This document shows, one piece after another, positions 24,201 to 36,200 of a stretch of DNA of 64,000 nt. The notes below the pieces were generated by a model, which had not been told where the DNA came from, did not search any database, and saw nothing but the letters and a program-made list of their open reading frames with translations. The stretch is from positions 32,582,001-32,646,000 of the forward strand of contig OX463824.1 of assembly GCA_949825045.1 (NCBI GenBank), read 5' to 3'. Position 1 is the stretch's first letter, and each line of letters begins with the position of its first letter. A program made the position numbers and the translations under genes. The DNA is from Argyresthia goedartella. Its lineage: Eukaryota; Arthropoda; Insecta; Lepidoptera; Argyresthiidae.

Positions 24201-27200
24201 ATTTTACAAAATGGCGGACAGTGCGCTTTTTGTAAAGACAAAGTTAATGATTCGTTTCAGTGTACTGACCGTGAGCGGCGCCACGCCCCCGGCCTCCGCC
24301 AGCGCCCGCAGCACGCTCTCGATCTGCGACACGCGCCGGTAGCACACGTCCGCCGCCGACAGCGCGCCGCTGCCCAGCGCCTCCGCCACTTCCGGGTCCT
24401 CCTCCACTTCCGGGTGGGACGACACCTGCACGAGCAAGGGAGATGTTGCACACATGCTCAGAATACTCATATCAACACGTTGAGAAAAACGCGAAGAAAT
24501 AAAAGGTTTACTTGAGAATCACAATGCATCCTACCACGCAACAGTTGTCTACCGCGCTCGAGAGTTGCAACCATAGCGCTTAACTGGATAAGTTTCTGAG
24601 GCACTGTTTCGGTTTCCGACCCCACACTGAAGCCTCGCGCGATACAGACGGCACAACTGCACTCCCGCAACGCTCCGGACTCCCTCTCTACGCTCGTGAT
24701 TCTTCCTCTCTCGCACCACGTGACGGAGTAGGCACGTTACCTGATGCACTGCAGCGTCTATTAAAGCTGTGTGGTGCGCAGTAGTATGTAACTGTCTCAG
24801 TGCCGCCGCCGCCGCCAGCCGCTCCGCCAGCGACACCAGCGCCGATACTGTGCTCACGCTGCCCACGCCGCTCTCTGTGAGGGGAAACATGTGAATGAGT
24901 GAATGTGTCACAATATATCGGCTAGTGATGAGTGTCACATGGCCGTGTCTACCGCTCTGGAATTGGTATGTATGGTCACGAGCGCAGATGTCTATCGGAC
25001 TTTGCACAAAACACTTAATACAGATTCTATAGACTTTATATCCTTCTTGTTGTACCTTGTCTGTCTGTCTTTAATGCACAGGCCCGTCACGAGCAGGAAG
25101 TCGACGAACAGCGAGAAGGCGCGCTGCTTGTATCTGTCCAGCACGGTACAACACTAACACTGACCTGTGCTGACTCTGCCCAGCCGCTGGCACAGGCCCG
25201 TCACGAGCAGGAAGTCGACGAACAGCGAGAAGGCGCGCTGCTTGTATCTGTCCAGCACGGTACAACACTAACACTGACCTGTGCTGACTCTGCCCAGCCG
25301 CTGGCACAGGCCCGTCACGACCAGGAAGTCGACGAACAGCGAGAAGGCGCGCTGCTTGTATCTGTCCAGCACGGTACAACACTAACACTGACCTGTGCTG
25401 ACTCTGCCCAGCCGCTGGCACAGGCCCGTCACGAGCAGGAAGTCGACGAACAGCGAGAAGGCGCGCTGCTTGTATCTGTCCAGCACGGTACAACACTAAC
25501 ACTGACCTGTGCTAACTCTGCCCAGCCGCTGGCACAGGCCCGTCACGAGCAGGAAGTCGACGAACAGCGAGAAGGCGCGCTGCTTGTATCTGTCCAGCAC
25601 GGTACAACACTAACACTGACCTGTGCTGACTCTGCCCAGCCGCTGGCACAGGCCCGTCACGAGCAGGAAGTCGACGAACAGCGAGAAGGCGCGCTGCTTG
25701 TATCTGTCCAGCACGGTACAACACTAACACTGACCTGTGCTAACTCTGCCCAGCCGCTGGCACAGGCCCGTCACGAGCAGGAAGTCGACGAACAGCGAGA
25801 AGGCGCGCTGCTTGTATCTGTCCAGCACGGTACAACACTAACACTGACCTGTGCTAACTCTGCCCAGCCGCTGGCACAGGCCCGTCACGAGCAGGAAGTC
25901 GACGAACAGCGAGAAGGCGCGCTGCTTGTATCTGTCCAGCACGGTACAACACTAACACTGACCTGTGCTGACTCTGCCCAGCCGCTGGCACAGGCCCGTC
26001 ACGAGCAGGAAGTCGACGAACAGCGAGAAGGCGCGCTGCTTGTATCTGTCCAGCACGGTACAACACTAACACTGACCTGTGCTAACTCTGCCCAGCCGCT
26101 GGCACAGGCCCGTCACGAGCAGGAAGTCGACGAACAGCGAGAAGGCGCGCTGCTTGTATCTGTCCAGCACGGTACAACACTAACACTGACCTGTGCTGAC
26201 TCTGCCCAGCCGCTGGCACAGGCCCGTCACGAGCAGGAAGTCGACGAACAGCGAGAAGGCGCGCTGCTTGTATCTGTCCAGCACGGTACAACACTAACAC
26301 TGACCTGTGCTAACTCTGCCCAGCCGCTGGCACAGGCCCGTCACGACCAGGAAGTCGACGAACAGCGAGAAAGCGCGCTGCTTGTCGCGCAGCTGCGAGC
26401 CGACCTGCAGCGCTGCGGAGCTGCCCAGCGGGATGTTCGTGTGTAGGCTGCTCATGCGCTGCTTCCATCTGGAGATGGTACAATCCCTTGTTAGAGTTCC
26501 CGTAGACCTCAGACTTTATATTCGCCGATAGTTTAGGTCGGGCTCTTGATCAGTGTAAGACATGTGCAAGTGCGCACATTATAACGATTCGGTATCGGCC
26601 GAATTACGCCGATAGACCAAACAGACCAAACTATCGGCCGGTCAAAAAGTCTGTGGTCTGTGGGGACTCATGTGACGGAATCCCAGTGTTCGGTCTTATA
26701 CTAAAGATACTTATTATTTTAACATTCATAAGTTCCAGTGTTTTAATAGATTAAATAAACCTTTCTATCATAAAACTCAGGACTTTTAACATTTAACAAA
26801 CACACGTATTACCTCACCCCGAACACCCAGGTTACCTCCTTCCTTTCACGTCCCAGTGACCTATTTGTAGGTCAAAATTCTGCATAGGTTTTGTACTCTG
26901 TTACAAAGACAATACGGTTTAAAATCGCGTTCCATTTTTCGGGCCAACAGGACGTGGGAGGATTAGAGAACATTCCACTGATGTCTTTAAATAAAGTATT
27001 TGATAGGAAGTAGGTAAAACGAGAGTAACGTTTACTGTGATGAGAGCTTACAGTTTAATACAAACATATTCTTAAGGGGTGTCGGTAGCAAGTTTCACGA
27101 ATATAAACACACTCAAAGAGAAGGTTGGGAGAGGGCTCAGCATCACGACTCATTCATAAGGGAGTTAGTTGGAACGGGAGAGAATTAATTAAAATGCAGT

Positions 27201-30200
27201 TCAGAATGGAATGACCTCGGATCCCCCGCCGGCACGTCGTCCAGCATCTCCGTGGCGATCCTCAGCACCGTGCGGTCCAGCGCGGCGTCCACGTCGGCCG
27301 CGTCCGGCACCGGCGCCGGCGGGAACAGCTGCTCCAGCAGCTGCGCGGCGCGGCTCGGCTCGCGGCGCAGGTGGAACAGGAAGGCGGTCTTGAGCTTGCC
27401 GCACGCGTCCGTGGTCGTTGTGCTCACCTGACAGCAACAGAAACATTCGACTATTGAATGTCTTAGGACCACGTTAAAGAAGGGAAGCGAACAATGAGAG
27501 CATAATAAGTTGAATATTATACCTGACATTACCTGGCTTTAAGCCTAATATTGAGAGTAGCATACTTGACTTCCTTTCCGGTGCGACGAATTTAGCCCTT
27601 AACAGCTCACTTCCTGTTTAAAACTCCTAAAATACATGTCATATCCGTTTGGAACCTCAGCAACATTGCGCGCGTAAAGTTTCAGAAATGGCGGCAATTG
27701 TAGCCAGCGTTATTGCGCGCGCTCAATTTTCAGGTCATTGGCGTTTTGGATTTCTTTCCGTGCGCACGCGTTTAACAAATTTGAAAATATTCCAAGTTAC
27801 TTTTCGAAATATCCTTGGAATTTTGTTACGGTTATAGTGTTAATTGTTCAGTGTAACAGTAGTAAACAATAGTAAACCGATCGAGTGATGCAATGTTTAG
27901 TAACTCACACAATCTCGCAATAAGATATGTTTAATTCTGACATTGAATTTGATAGGAATATCACTCCCTTTGATATAGGAGTGATATTTATAAGTAGCTA
28001 TTTGTAACTACCCTCGAAAGTACAAACATTGCATTCATCCGAATCTCACGCTGAGAAAATCATAAGTAAATCCAATCCAATCAGGTTAGGAATTTGCCGT
28101 TCGCATGAGTTACAAACTTTTATTTTTCTGTGCTGGGGTTCATTGAACTCGAGTGCGCCAAGTCCTTCGATGGCAATCATACTTGGCGGGAACGTAGTGA
28201 CCGCCCATGGTTATACCCCATGGTTTGCATACCCCATCAAGCAGGAGGCGCAAAAAGGGATATTTTCGACGGTCATGTCTTGGCTTGTTGAGCACCAAGC
28301 AGATTCCGACTACAGGGATAAGGTATGTAATACAATCAACGAGATGTCTTCCGAGAGGGAATATAATAAAATCGATATTTTCAGTTGCGAACAATTGACG
28401 TTGGACGAGTGGATCTCTACTCAATCTATACTCAATGCATTCACGACCATCGCATAATGGGAACCTCGTGCAAGATTTTGCCCTCGGTGGATAGTCCATA
28501 ACTAATCCCAGTTTTACAGATTTTATGTCCGAGGAAGGAGAAACCTGGAGATTTTTCGTGAGTTAGCCATCCAGAGCAAGGCAAACAGAGAAGGTAAGCC
28601 CGCGCCAGCGCGCAGCGGTGTCGCGCCCCCGCGCGCGCCAGCCTGCGCAAGGCTGGCGCGCGCGGAGGGAAATCAGGAGACAAACGACGACACGGCGACT
28701 GCGTGCATTTTCGTGAGTTCGACCTCCAGAGCAAGGCGAATAGAGAAGGTGAGCCCTTGCGCTGCTGGCTGCCCGCTACACTTAGCCCGCGCCCGCGCGC
28801 AGCGGTGACGCGTTCCGCCGCCCGGAGCCGGCATACGGCGAGCGCTCCGGGCCGCCAGCCTGCGCAAGGCTGGCGCGTGCGCGGAGGGGAGGCAGGAGGC
28901 GAACGACGACGAGGCGACTACGAGCGGCAGCCACGTGTTGGTACCGCAGCCCAGTCTGAGCGCCATTAGTACACCAATCAGCGCGGCTTGGCTACAGAGA
29001 AATTGAAAATCCCGCGTGAAGTGACCTGTTGATCAATCTTCGATGGTAATATACCGCTGATACAGTTTCTGCAACTTAGTCCACCTGCAAGGTTGAAAGC
29101 GACATTGACATGCAGTTATGTCAGCCGTTCGCGGTTATGCCGGTAGTGCCTGCGCGTAAGGGGACATCGCTACTAAACGCTCGTGTGAGTATGAAATGAA
29201 TCAGTCTATGCGAGACTGTTCAATTAAACATCTTGCGCAAAGATGTAGATATCTGATGGCTGGTTGTCTGGCATTTCTAGTATCCCGGCGAAACTTGAGA
29301 TCTAACTCAGTCTCTGCAACGTTTCCATCTGTGCAAGGTTCAAAGCGACATTTTCATACAGAAACATCGCCTGATGTTGGTAGAACGAGGCGGACAGAGT
29401 GGAGGCAAACAATTTTCCTACAGTTTTATTGTAACGTTTTACTCATTTACGTGATATCTTAACCCTTTTTAAGCCAGTGACGAAGAAATATAAAATCAAC
29501 ACTATTTTATATTCCATTTATACTAATTACTTTATGTAATTTTACTTTGAAATCTATAATTTCCATTTTAGCGCTGCTGCTTTAAAGGGATTAAAAGGGA
29601 GTTCTAAACATTAGGTATGTGGCTGGAGGACCGGCTATCTATATAATACAATACTCAAAGGGTAAAAGGGTAATCATAAACTACTCTTATTGTGGTGTTG
29701 GTCTTACCTTTAATAAGTTAAACCACATTGTTAAAGAACTTGAGTACCTACCTAGCTGATTTCCTCCAACCCCTAATATAACAACGCGTTACAATCTAAC
29801 AGAGCCGTCGTTTTTCAACCCGACTACTTTCATCAATCCGGCAGTATATGGTCGGCAATATGCCTACTTCACTGCTTCAGACAATTATCATTGTAGCAGT
29901 CACCTTTCAGATTCACTATCCAAAGATATAGTCTGCTAATATTATTCAGACAGTTATCCACCAGGATATTGTCGGAGCCATATAGAGAAGTTATCTACAT
30001 TACTTCTCACAAATGACCTACGTGTCACTGGACCGCGCAGGTCTTCATAATTCACTAGGTAAGTGGCTGTAAGAATGCACTTTTCAGTATATTATTCAAA
30101 AGGAGCTGATGTCAGTCCTCGAGTCTCTCAGGACATTAATATAAATTTGAGATTATATATAAATCGTGATTTTTTTCACATCTCCACTATTTATTTAGTT

Positions 30201-33200
30201 GTTTCGCTGTTTTGCCAGAGGCAATTATAAGGAGAGCGACATCTTCGGGAGTAAAGTAAAAGGCTTATGCGCGCAAATACGAGACTATACTATACTAATT
30301 TTATTATAGAAAAACCTAGCTTATATACTAGGTTGGTACATGTTATTAATGACGTACATAAGACATAGTGCGTGATGAATAAAAATATACCTCATCTGTG
30401 ACGGTCGTCAACTTATCTTAACGTTACGTGAAAATATGACTAACATAGTCGACCGGCACACCAATAGTCGCTTTACTTCGACATATCCTAAGCGAACAGC
30501 AAAGGCAGCTTTAACCAAGTCGACGAAATGGAGGTAATCTAACCATAATGTGTCTTGGATGTGGCCGGTGCGACCTACAGCCCACAAGCAGAGTTCCTTA
30601 ATATTTCTACAGCAGTTCCGTAGAGTAACTACATAGTAGAGGAGTAGCAATGGAGTATTGAATATCGGACTGAGCATGATATACATTAGCGTGCATTAGC
30701 ATTTTGAGCGTGGGCGCCATTGTGCCTCTGCCGCCCCGTATGGGAAAAGGTGTGACGCTATGATATGTTAGGACACCAACCTGGTATTTCGACCAGTGAA
30801 CTAGCTTAATGACAGTTTTTCAAAACTTTTATAAACATTACACATTATTATTTTAATGAATGTTATAGCCATCACTTTCACTTTATACTTTATTGCATAT
30901 ACACATTAATGGACAATTACAAACATAGTTAGTATACAAAGGCGTGCTTATCTCTATATAGAGATTTCTTCCAGCAAACCCAGGGCTGACAGGAAAAAAT
31001 AGTTTCATGCGAAGGGATAGACCTATTATGCACAACCACAGACTTGAATAGTAGGGACAGGGCACGGAGCGCTTGAAAGTGTCGCTACAAAAACAGTACA
31101 AAATCGGGAAAATTGGACTGTTTGCAATCAGTCGCGCTTGGACGGTGACAGCCGATTGACATATCGGCAGGAAAAACAAAAATGGTGACCTGCGACGTAA
31201 AAAGGTGTAAATCATACCCAAATCGCAAAACACAAAAACAGGGAGTGTCGTATCACAAGTAAGTATTATATTTTCAATTACTATTGGCTTTAAATTGATT
31301 ATCTTTAAATTGATAATTATATTATATAAAAAATATTGTTCTCGAAAAAATCCTCAAACGAAAATCAACCATTCGACTGACGTAACTTTGTAGCGACGCG
31401 CGACGCAACAGAATAATATAAGGATAAATAATATAACCGGATGTTTTACCTGAAAATAAAATTGTTATTATACATACTTACCTGGCTTTAAGCCTAGGTA
31501 AATCGCTGCCTGCTGTGCACATTACTGTGCATTGCATGATCGTGACACATACTTAGACACGATCAGCTCTTTATTGAGTTGCCAATGACCTGAAAATTGA
31601 GCGCGCGCAATAACGCTGGCTACAATTGCCGCCATTTCTGAAACTTTACGCGCGTAATGTTGCTGAGGTTCCAAACGGATATGACATGTATTTTAGGAGT
31701 TTTAAACAGGAAGTGAGCTGTTAAGGGCTAAATTCGTCGCACCGGAAAGGAAGTCAAGTATGCTACTCTCAATATTAGGCTTAAAGCCAGGTAAGTATGT
31801 ATAATAACAATTTTATTTTCAGGTAAAATTGCTATATTAAAGAGCTCAGTGTGGTCATAGATATACAAGGATTTCAAAGTAATTAGGAGTATCCAGAGCA
31901 ATAGTTATTGTTAGTACCGTGCTGATACAAACAGCGTGCCTTCTCGCTGTTCGTCGACTTCCTGGTGCTGACCAGCCTGGGTCAGCGGCTGGCCATAGTT
32001 AGCACCGGTAGGGGTAAGTTAGTGTTAGGTTATACCGATGTTGTACCAATAATAATGGGTAACGACGAAGGACAAAGTTGAGTCGTTTCGCATGACAGAT
32101 GTTCCAGATTCTTGCTATTTCAACTTTGAAAATTCATAAATTATAAAATTTAATAAATAAATAACTATGGCGACATGGAAAAAAATTGACTTAGTACATA
32201 TATAATAGGATATCTGTCCGCGCACATACATAGGACGCAGAATATAAGCACGCACGTTTATATACAAGCAATCTTTTGCATTATATTCAAGCTATCGAAA
32301 GTATCTCGACTCTTTAAATTGTCTTCACCTATATATGTCATTGCAAGTATACATATTATGTATAACTGCGTTTAATTGAGAACTTTCATAGACAATATCT
32401 GCAGCTCCACAAGTAAGGAAGTAGTGGTTCTCCTGAAGTTACCTCATGCGGGTCTATTTCGTACAGCGACAGGTTGCCATCGTACATGTCGGATGGACAC
32501 GGGGATCCCATGGGACTGTCGCACAAAGCTGATCTGAAATACAATGTGACAAGCCATCATCTGACTATTAGAACCCGTTCACCATAGTAAAGTACGATTA
32601 TTTCAACTTTTCCGCTCTATACTTCTCAGCATTTTGATATATTTTTTAATTGGAAATCAATTAAATTTACGGTTTTCAAATGTTACCATTAATACACTCT
32701 TCATGATACACTTCTGTGCCAAATTTCAAGTATCCAGGACATCTTGATCACTTTCAGTCACTTTCAAGGACTTAAACCGAGAAGTGACGAGTTGTAAAGT
32801 TAAAGAAATCGTCTAGATGTAATCCGGCACACTGAACGTCCGATAATGTACTTAAGATAATTAATTATCTCATTGGTACATGGTCAGGATTCGAACCTGC
32901 ATCGCCTGCGTGAGAAGAGTGAAACCCAGTAGACAAAATCAAAACTACGACCTCTGTGGCGTTGCGGTTCCAGGTTCGAATACCGGTAAAAGAAAAAAAA
33001 CCCTAGGTTTTTGATGTTTTATAAGCGTGTGACGTCGCTGTTTCTGGTTCCCATTACACAGGGTATCCTAGTGTGGGGTTAGAAGCGATGTATCTGCCTG
33101 TATATAGTTTAAGAGCTCCGTGGGCTAGTTGGTTTCACAACGGCTTCTCACACAGGAGATGCGGGTTCGAATCCGGTGCTGACTGGCTCCACACTAGGAT

Positions 33201-36200
33201 ACCCTGTGTCGTGGGAACCAGAAACAGCGACGTCACACACATATAAACATCCAAGACCTGGGGTTTTTTCTTAACCCCCAGCCGGGGACCGAACCCGGGA
33301 CCTCTCGCATGGTAGGCAGAGCCACCACCGCTGCGCCACAGAGGTCGTCTAGTCTCCTGTCACTCAAAATTAAGTATTTATTAACTGACTAAAAGTGGGC
33401 ACAATTCAGCCTTTGCCACCCCGTATTAGACAATGCGTGACGCTGTGTTGTAGTAAATTAAGCATAAAGGGGATAAAGCACTGTTTTATGTCACGGGCTC
33501 GATATTGAATCTTGAATGTAACGAAGGACTTAACTGCCGAGCAAATCGAGGGTGCCAGTCTTGAGTGCAGTGAGAGATTCAAGGGTACCCAAGACAAAAC
33601 AGTTTTAGTCCCGAGGAGTATACTGTACTTTTCGTACCTCCTGCGAGAAAATATAAAAATCAAGGCTACTAAAAATAGCATTTTTTTAAAGCAAATTAAT
33701 GTGAATATGTATGTTCGATACATAACTATAGTGCTATAATGTCTTGCTTTAGGTAAGGTTTGCATGATATATAAAGTGTCATTTTCGAGCAGGTGGTGCG
33801 AAAAATGTTAAACATAATTGCTTATGTGTATGTCCTTTCAGCATGTGAATAGATGCGGTGGTGTGTCCGGTCTCACTTGTCGTGGTCGGGCTGGCGCGCT
33901 CGCGTCACGCGCAGCAGCGTGACGCCGTGCTTGCAGCTGAACAGCAGAGCGCCCGCCCCGCCCGGACTCGGCGCCGCGCCCAGCACGCGGTCACCCTCCG
34001 CCGACACGTCGATCACGTCCGCCGCCTCGTTGGGCACCGTGCCTGCGGGGGGAACACGTTGGAATGGGGAGATAAGTCGCCCTTGATGATTATACCCTTT
34101 TAGGGTTCCTTAATCGAAGGGTAGCCCGTAAACAGGACCCTCTTACTAAGCCTCCGCTGTCCTTCTGTCTGTTTGTCACCGGGCTGTGCCTCATGAACCA
34201 TAGAAGGTAAAGTTTATTTTTTATTTTTTTTTTATTCTTATTTATTTTATAAGCTTATGATTAAGTCGGCTTAAAAATAATTAACAAAGACTACCTTCTA
34301 CGATAGAGTTTATTTTTTTATTTTTTATATTCTTATTTATTTTATAAGCCATACATCTTATGATTAAGTCGGCTTAAAAATAATTAACAAAGTTACAGTG
34401 CTTACGGTATTACTTTAACAAAATATTATAAAGTTCTAATCGAAAATTAGTTAGTTACGGAAATTTGTAGTGTTCCCATCTGAGATTCAATAGTTATTTG
34501 TGTCACAAGGAAGCAAAATGATGTATTTACGGCGAGAGCGGTACATTGAACCCAGAGTGAAGTAAAGGTTTCTACGATATAATCCTGAGCGTAGCATGGG
34601 ATTCTAAGATAGAATCCTGAGCGTAACGAAGGATTCCAGCGTTAACGCCCATAACGAAAATAAATTTGCTTCTGAGTGACACATATAACCTTCCACACCG
34701 ATTGTAAGGAAAATTAAAAATAAAATGCTCTTAAAATAATGAAATAACTTTAGTTTGAATTATACTTTCACCACTTTTAAAGTAATCTAATAAAATCTAA
34801 CAAAACTTTTTTTTTTATAATGGCGGATTGTGAAGGATTAGGGAAAGGTCACCACAGATAAAATATTCTTGTGCTACTTTTACCAAAGCGTAAAAATAAT
34901 CGAATCGAATATTACAGGTATCGGATATCAATATTATCATCACATCACATACTTAACAGTCATCGATAGTTTTGATTAGTGATGATTTGAAAACATATCA
35001 TTTATTGTGTCATTTTTTTAATATTACGAAAAATTCATTAATTTTGATACAACGTAGTTAAAGTTAAAACTTGGAACATGTTCGTTTTTAATCGATTACG
35101 ATGAAATTACATTCGATTATTTTATTAAGATCTGTGTTCTATTGGCACATTGCGTAAAGGCTACATTCCAATGAATAAATTAAAAAAGTAGCTTGAACAG
35201 AAAAGTAGTATTTTGCTCCCTCTCGTCGTGGAGCAAAACTTACTTTCCCGATTGAAAGTAACTTAAAGTAAAAGTAACTTGAAGTTTTCACAAAATTTGT
35301 ATTTCTGATGCCGGTGTAGCAACTAATAATAAACTATGTGCAATTTAAAAAGAATAAAGGCCTCCCCATTCAGCTGGCCAACCGTCCACGAGGCTGCTAA
35401 TGAGCGATAAGGAGTTTAAAAACCCTAAAAAATATATAACTAGTCTGTGACCTAGATTTGATGTTTTCGTCTCGGATAAATCCAAAGTCCTAATTATGAA
35501 CGCTGAGCTGTGGCGGGAAATCAGCACTGCGTCATTTTCATTGTTCAGAAAAACTTTAAATGGTAGCAGACTTCCCTGTGATGATTCTTAGCTATGTTGG
35601 TGGTTCTAAAGTTATCAGCTTATCAAGGAATCGGAAAAGTCAAGTTAACTTAAAGTGAATAATTGGCGTACTCACTGCTAACGTGCGCGACGTAGTCCCG
35701 CGACACGAGCACGTGTCGGCCCGCCAGCGGCAGCAGGCGCTCGCCGCCCCAGCCCCAGCCCCAGCCGCGCAGAGGGACCAGTGACGTCACACGCGGCGCC
35801 AGAGGATCCGACACAGAGATGGTTGCTGGCGAGAGAGCGACCACACTAGATAGAGAGGTGACGCCGAACACAGGCGTGATCCTTGCAATCTCTTAACATT
35901 TTCCAAATTTAGAGATAGCTGTAATGTTAACCTAAGAAATAATCACATACTAGTTGCGCCCCGGTTTAGACTCGCGAAGGTTAGCAATTCCTTCAAGGGT
36001 CAGTGCATTTTCTACTACAACAAGATACCTCAGGTGATTTTAAAATTGCCATTTAAACAATTAAAAAAAAAAAAAAAACTTTGGCTTAAGAGGGATATTA
36101 AAATGTTAAAGATTATATAAATTATTATAAAAATTATATAAATTAATATTCTAACTCAACACAGAAGTCGCTGTTAATAATTTTGTTATTATTTATTCCT

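Larger units (their letters stand above)
27510..31830. mobile_element. 4.3-kb composite element with ~210-bp inverted repeats, copy 1
   Basis: Ends 27533-27743 and 31587-31798 are near-identical inverted repeats (ACCTGGCTTTAAGCCT, GAAATGGCGGCAATTGTAGC, AATTTTCAGGTCATTGGC). The interior (27660-30870) is duplicated at 57480-60488. Inserted within it are a solo LTR (30213-30460) and a Jockey B 3' end (30885-31075). A ~50-bp sub-terminal block (TTATTATACATACTTACC) is present inverted at 31447-31496 and 31783-31830. I see no transposase. The superfamily is unknown. Confidence 0.6.

Noticed and set aside
25071..26300. Long open frames across the 114-bp array as repeat proteins
   Set aside because: The open frame is not the Nup133 frame; it is open only because the period is divisible by 3, and it is broken by TAG in units with GCTAAC.
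30408..30686. 92-residue ORF shared with 60035-60325
   Set aside because: Shared because the DNA is a duplicated repeat; it runs into LTR sequence in one copy and shows no domain.
33112..33182. Functional tRNA gene
   Set aside because: Embedded between SINE sequences; the acceptor stem does not close convincingly.
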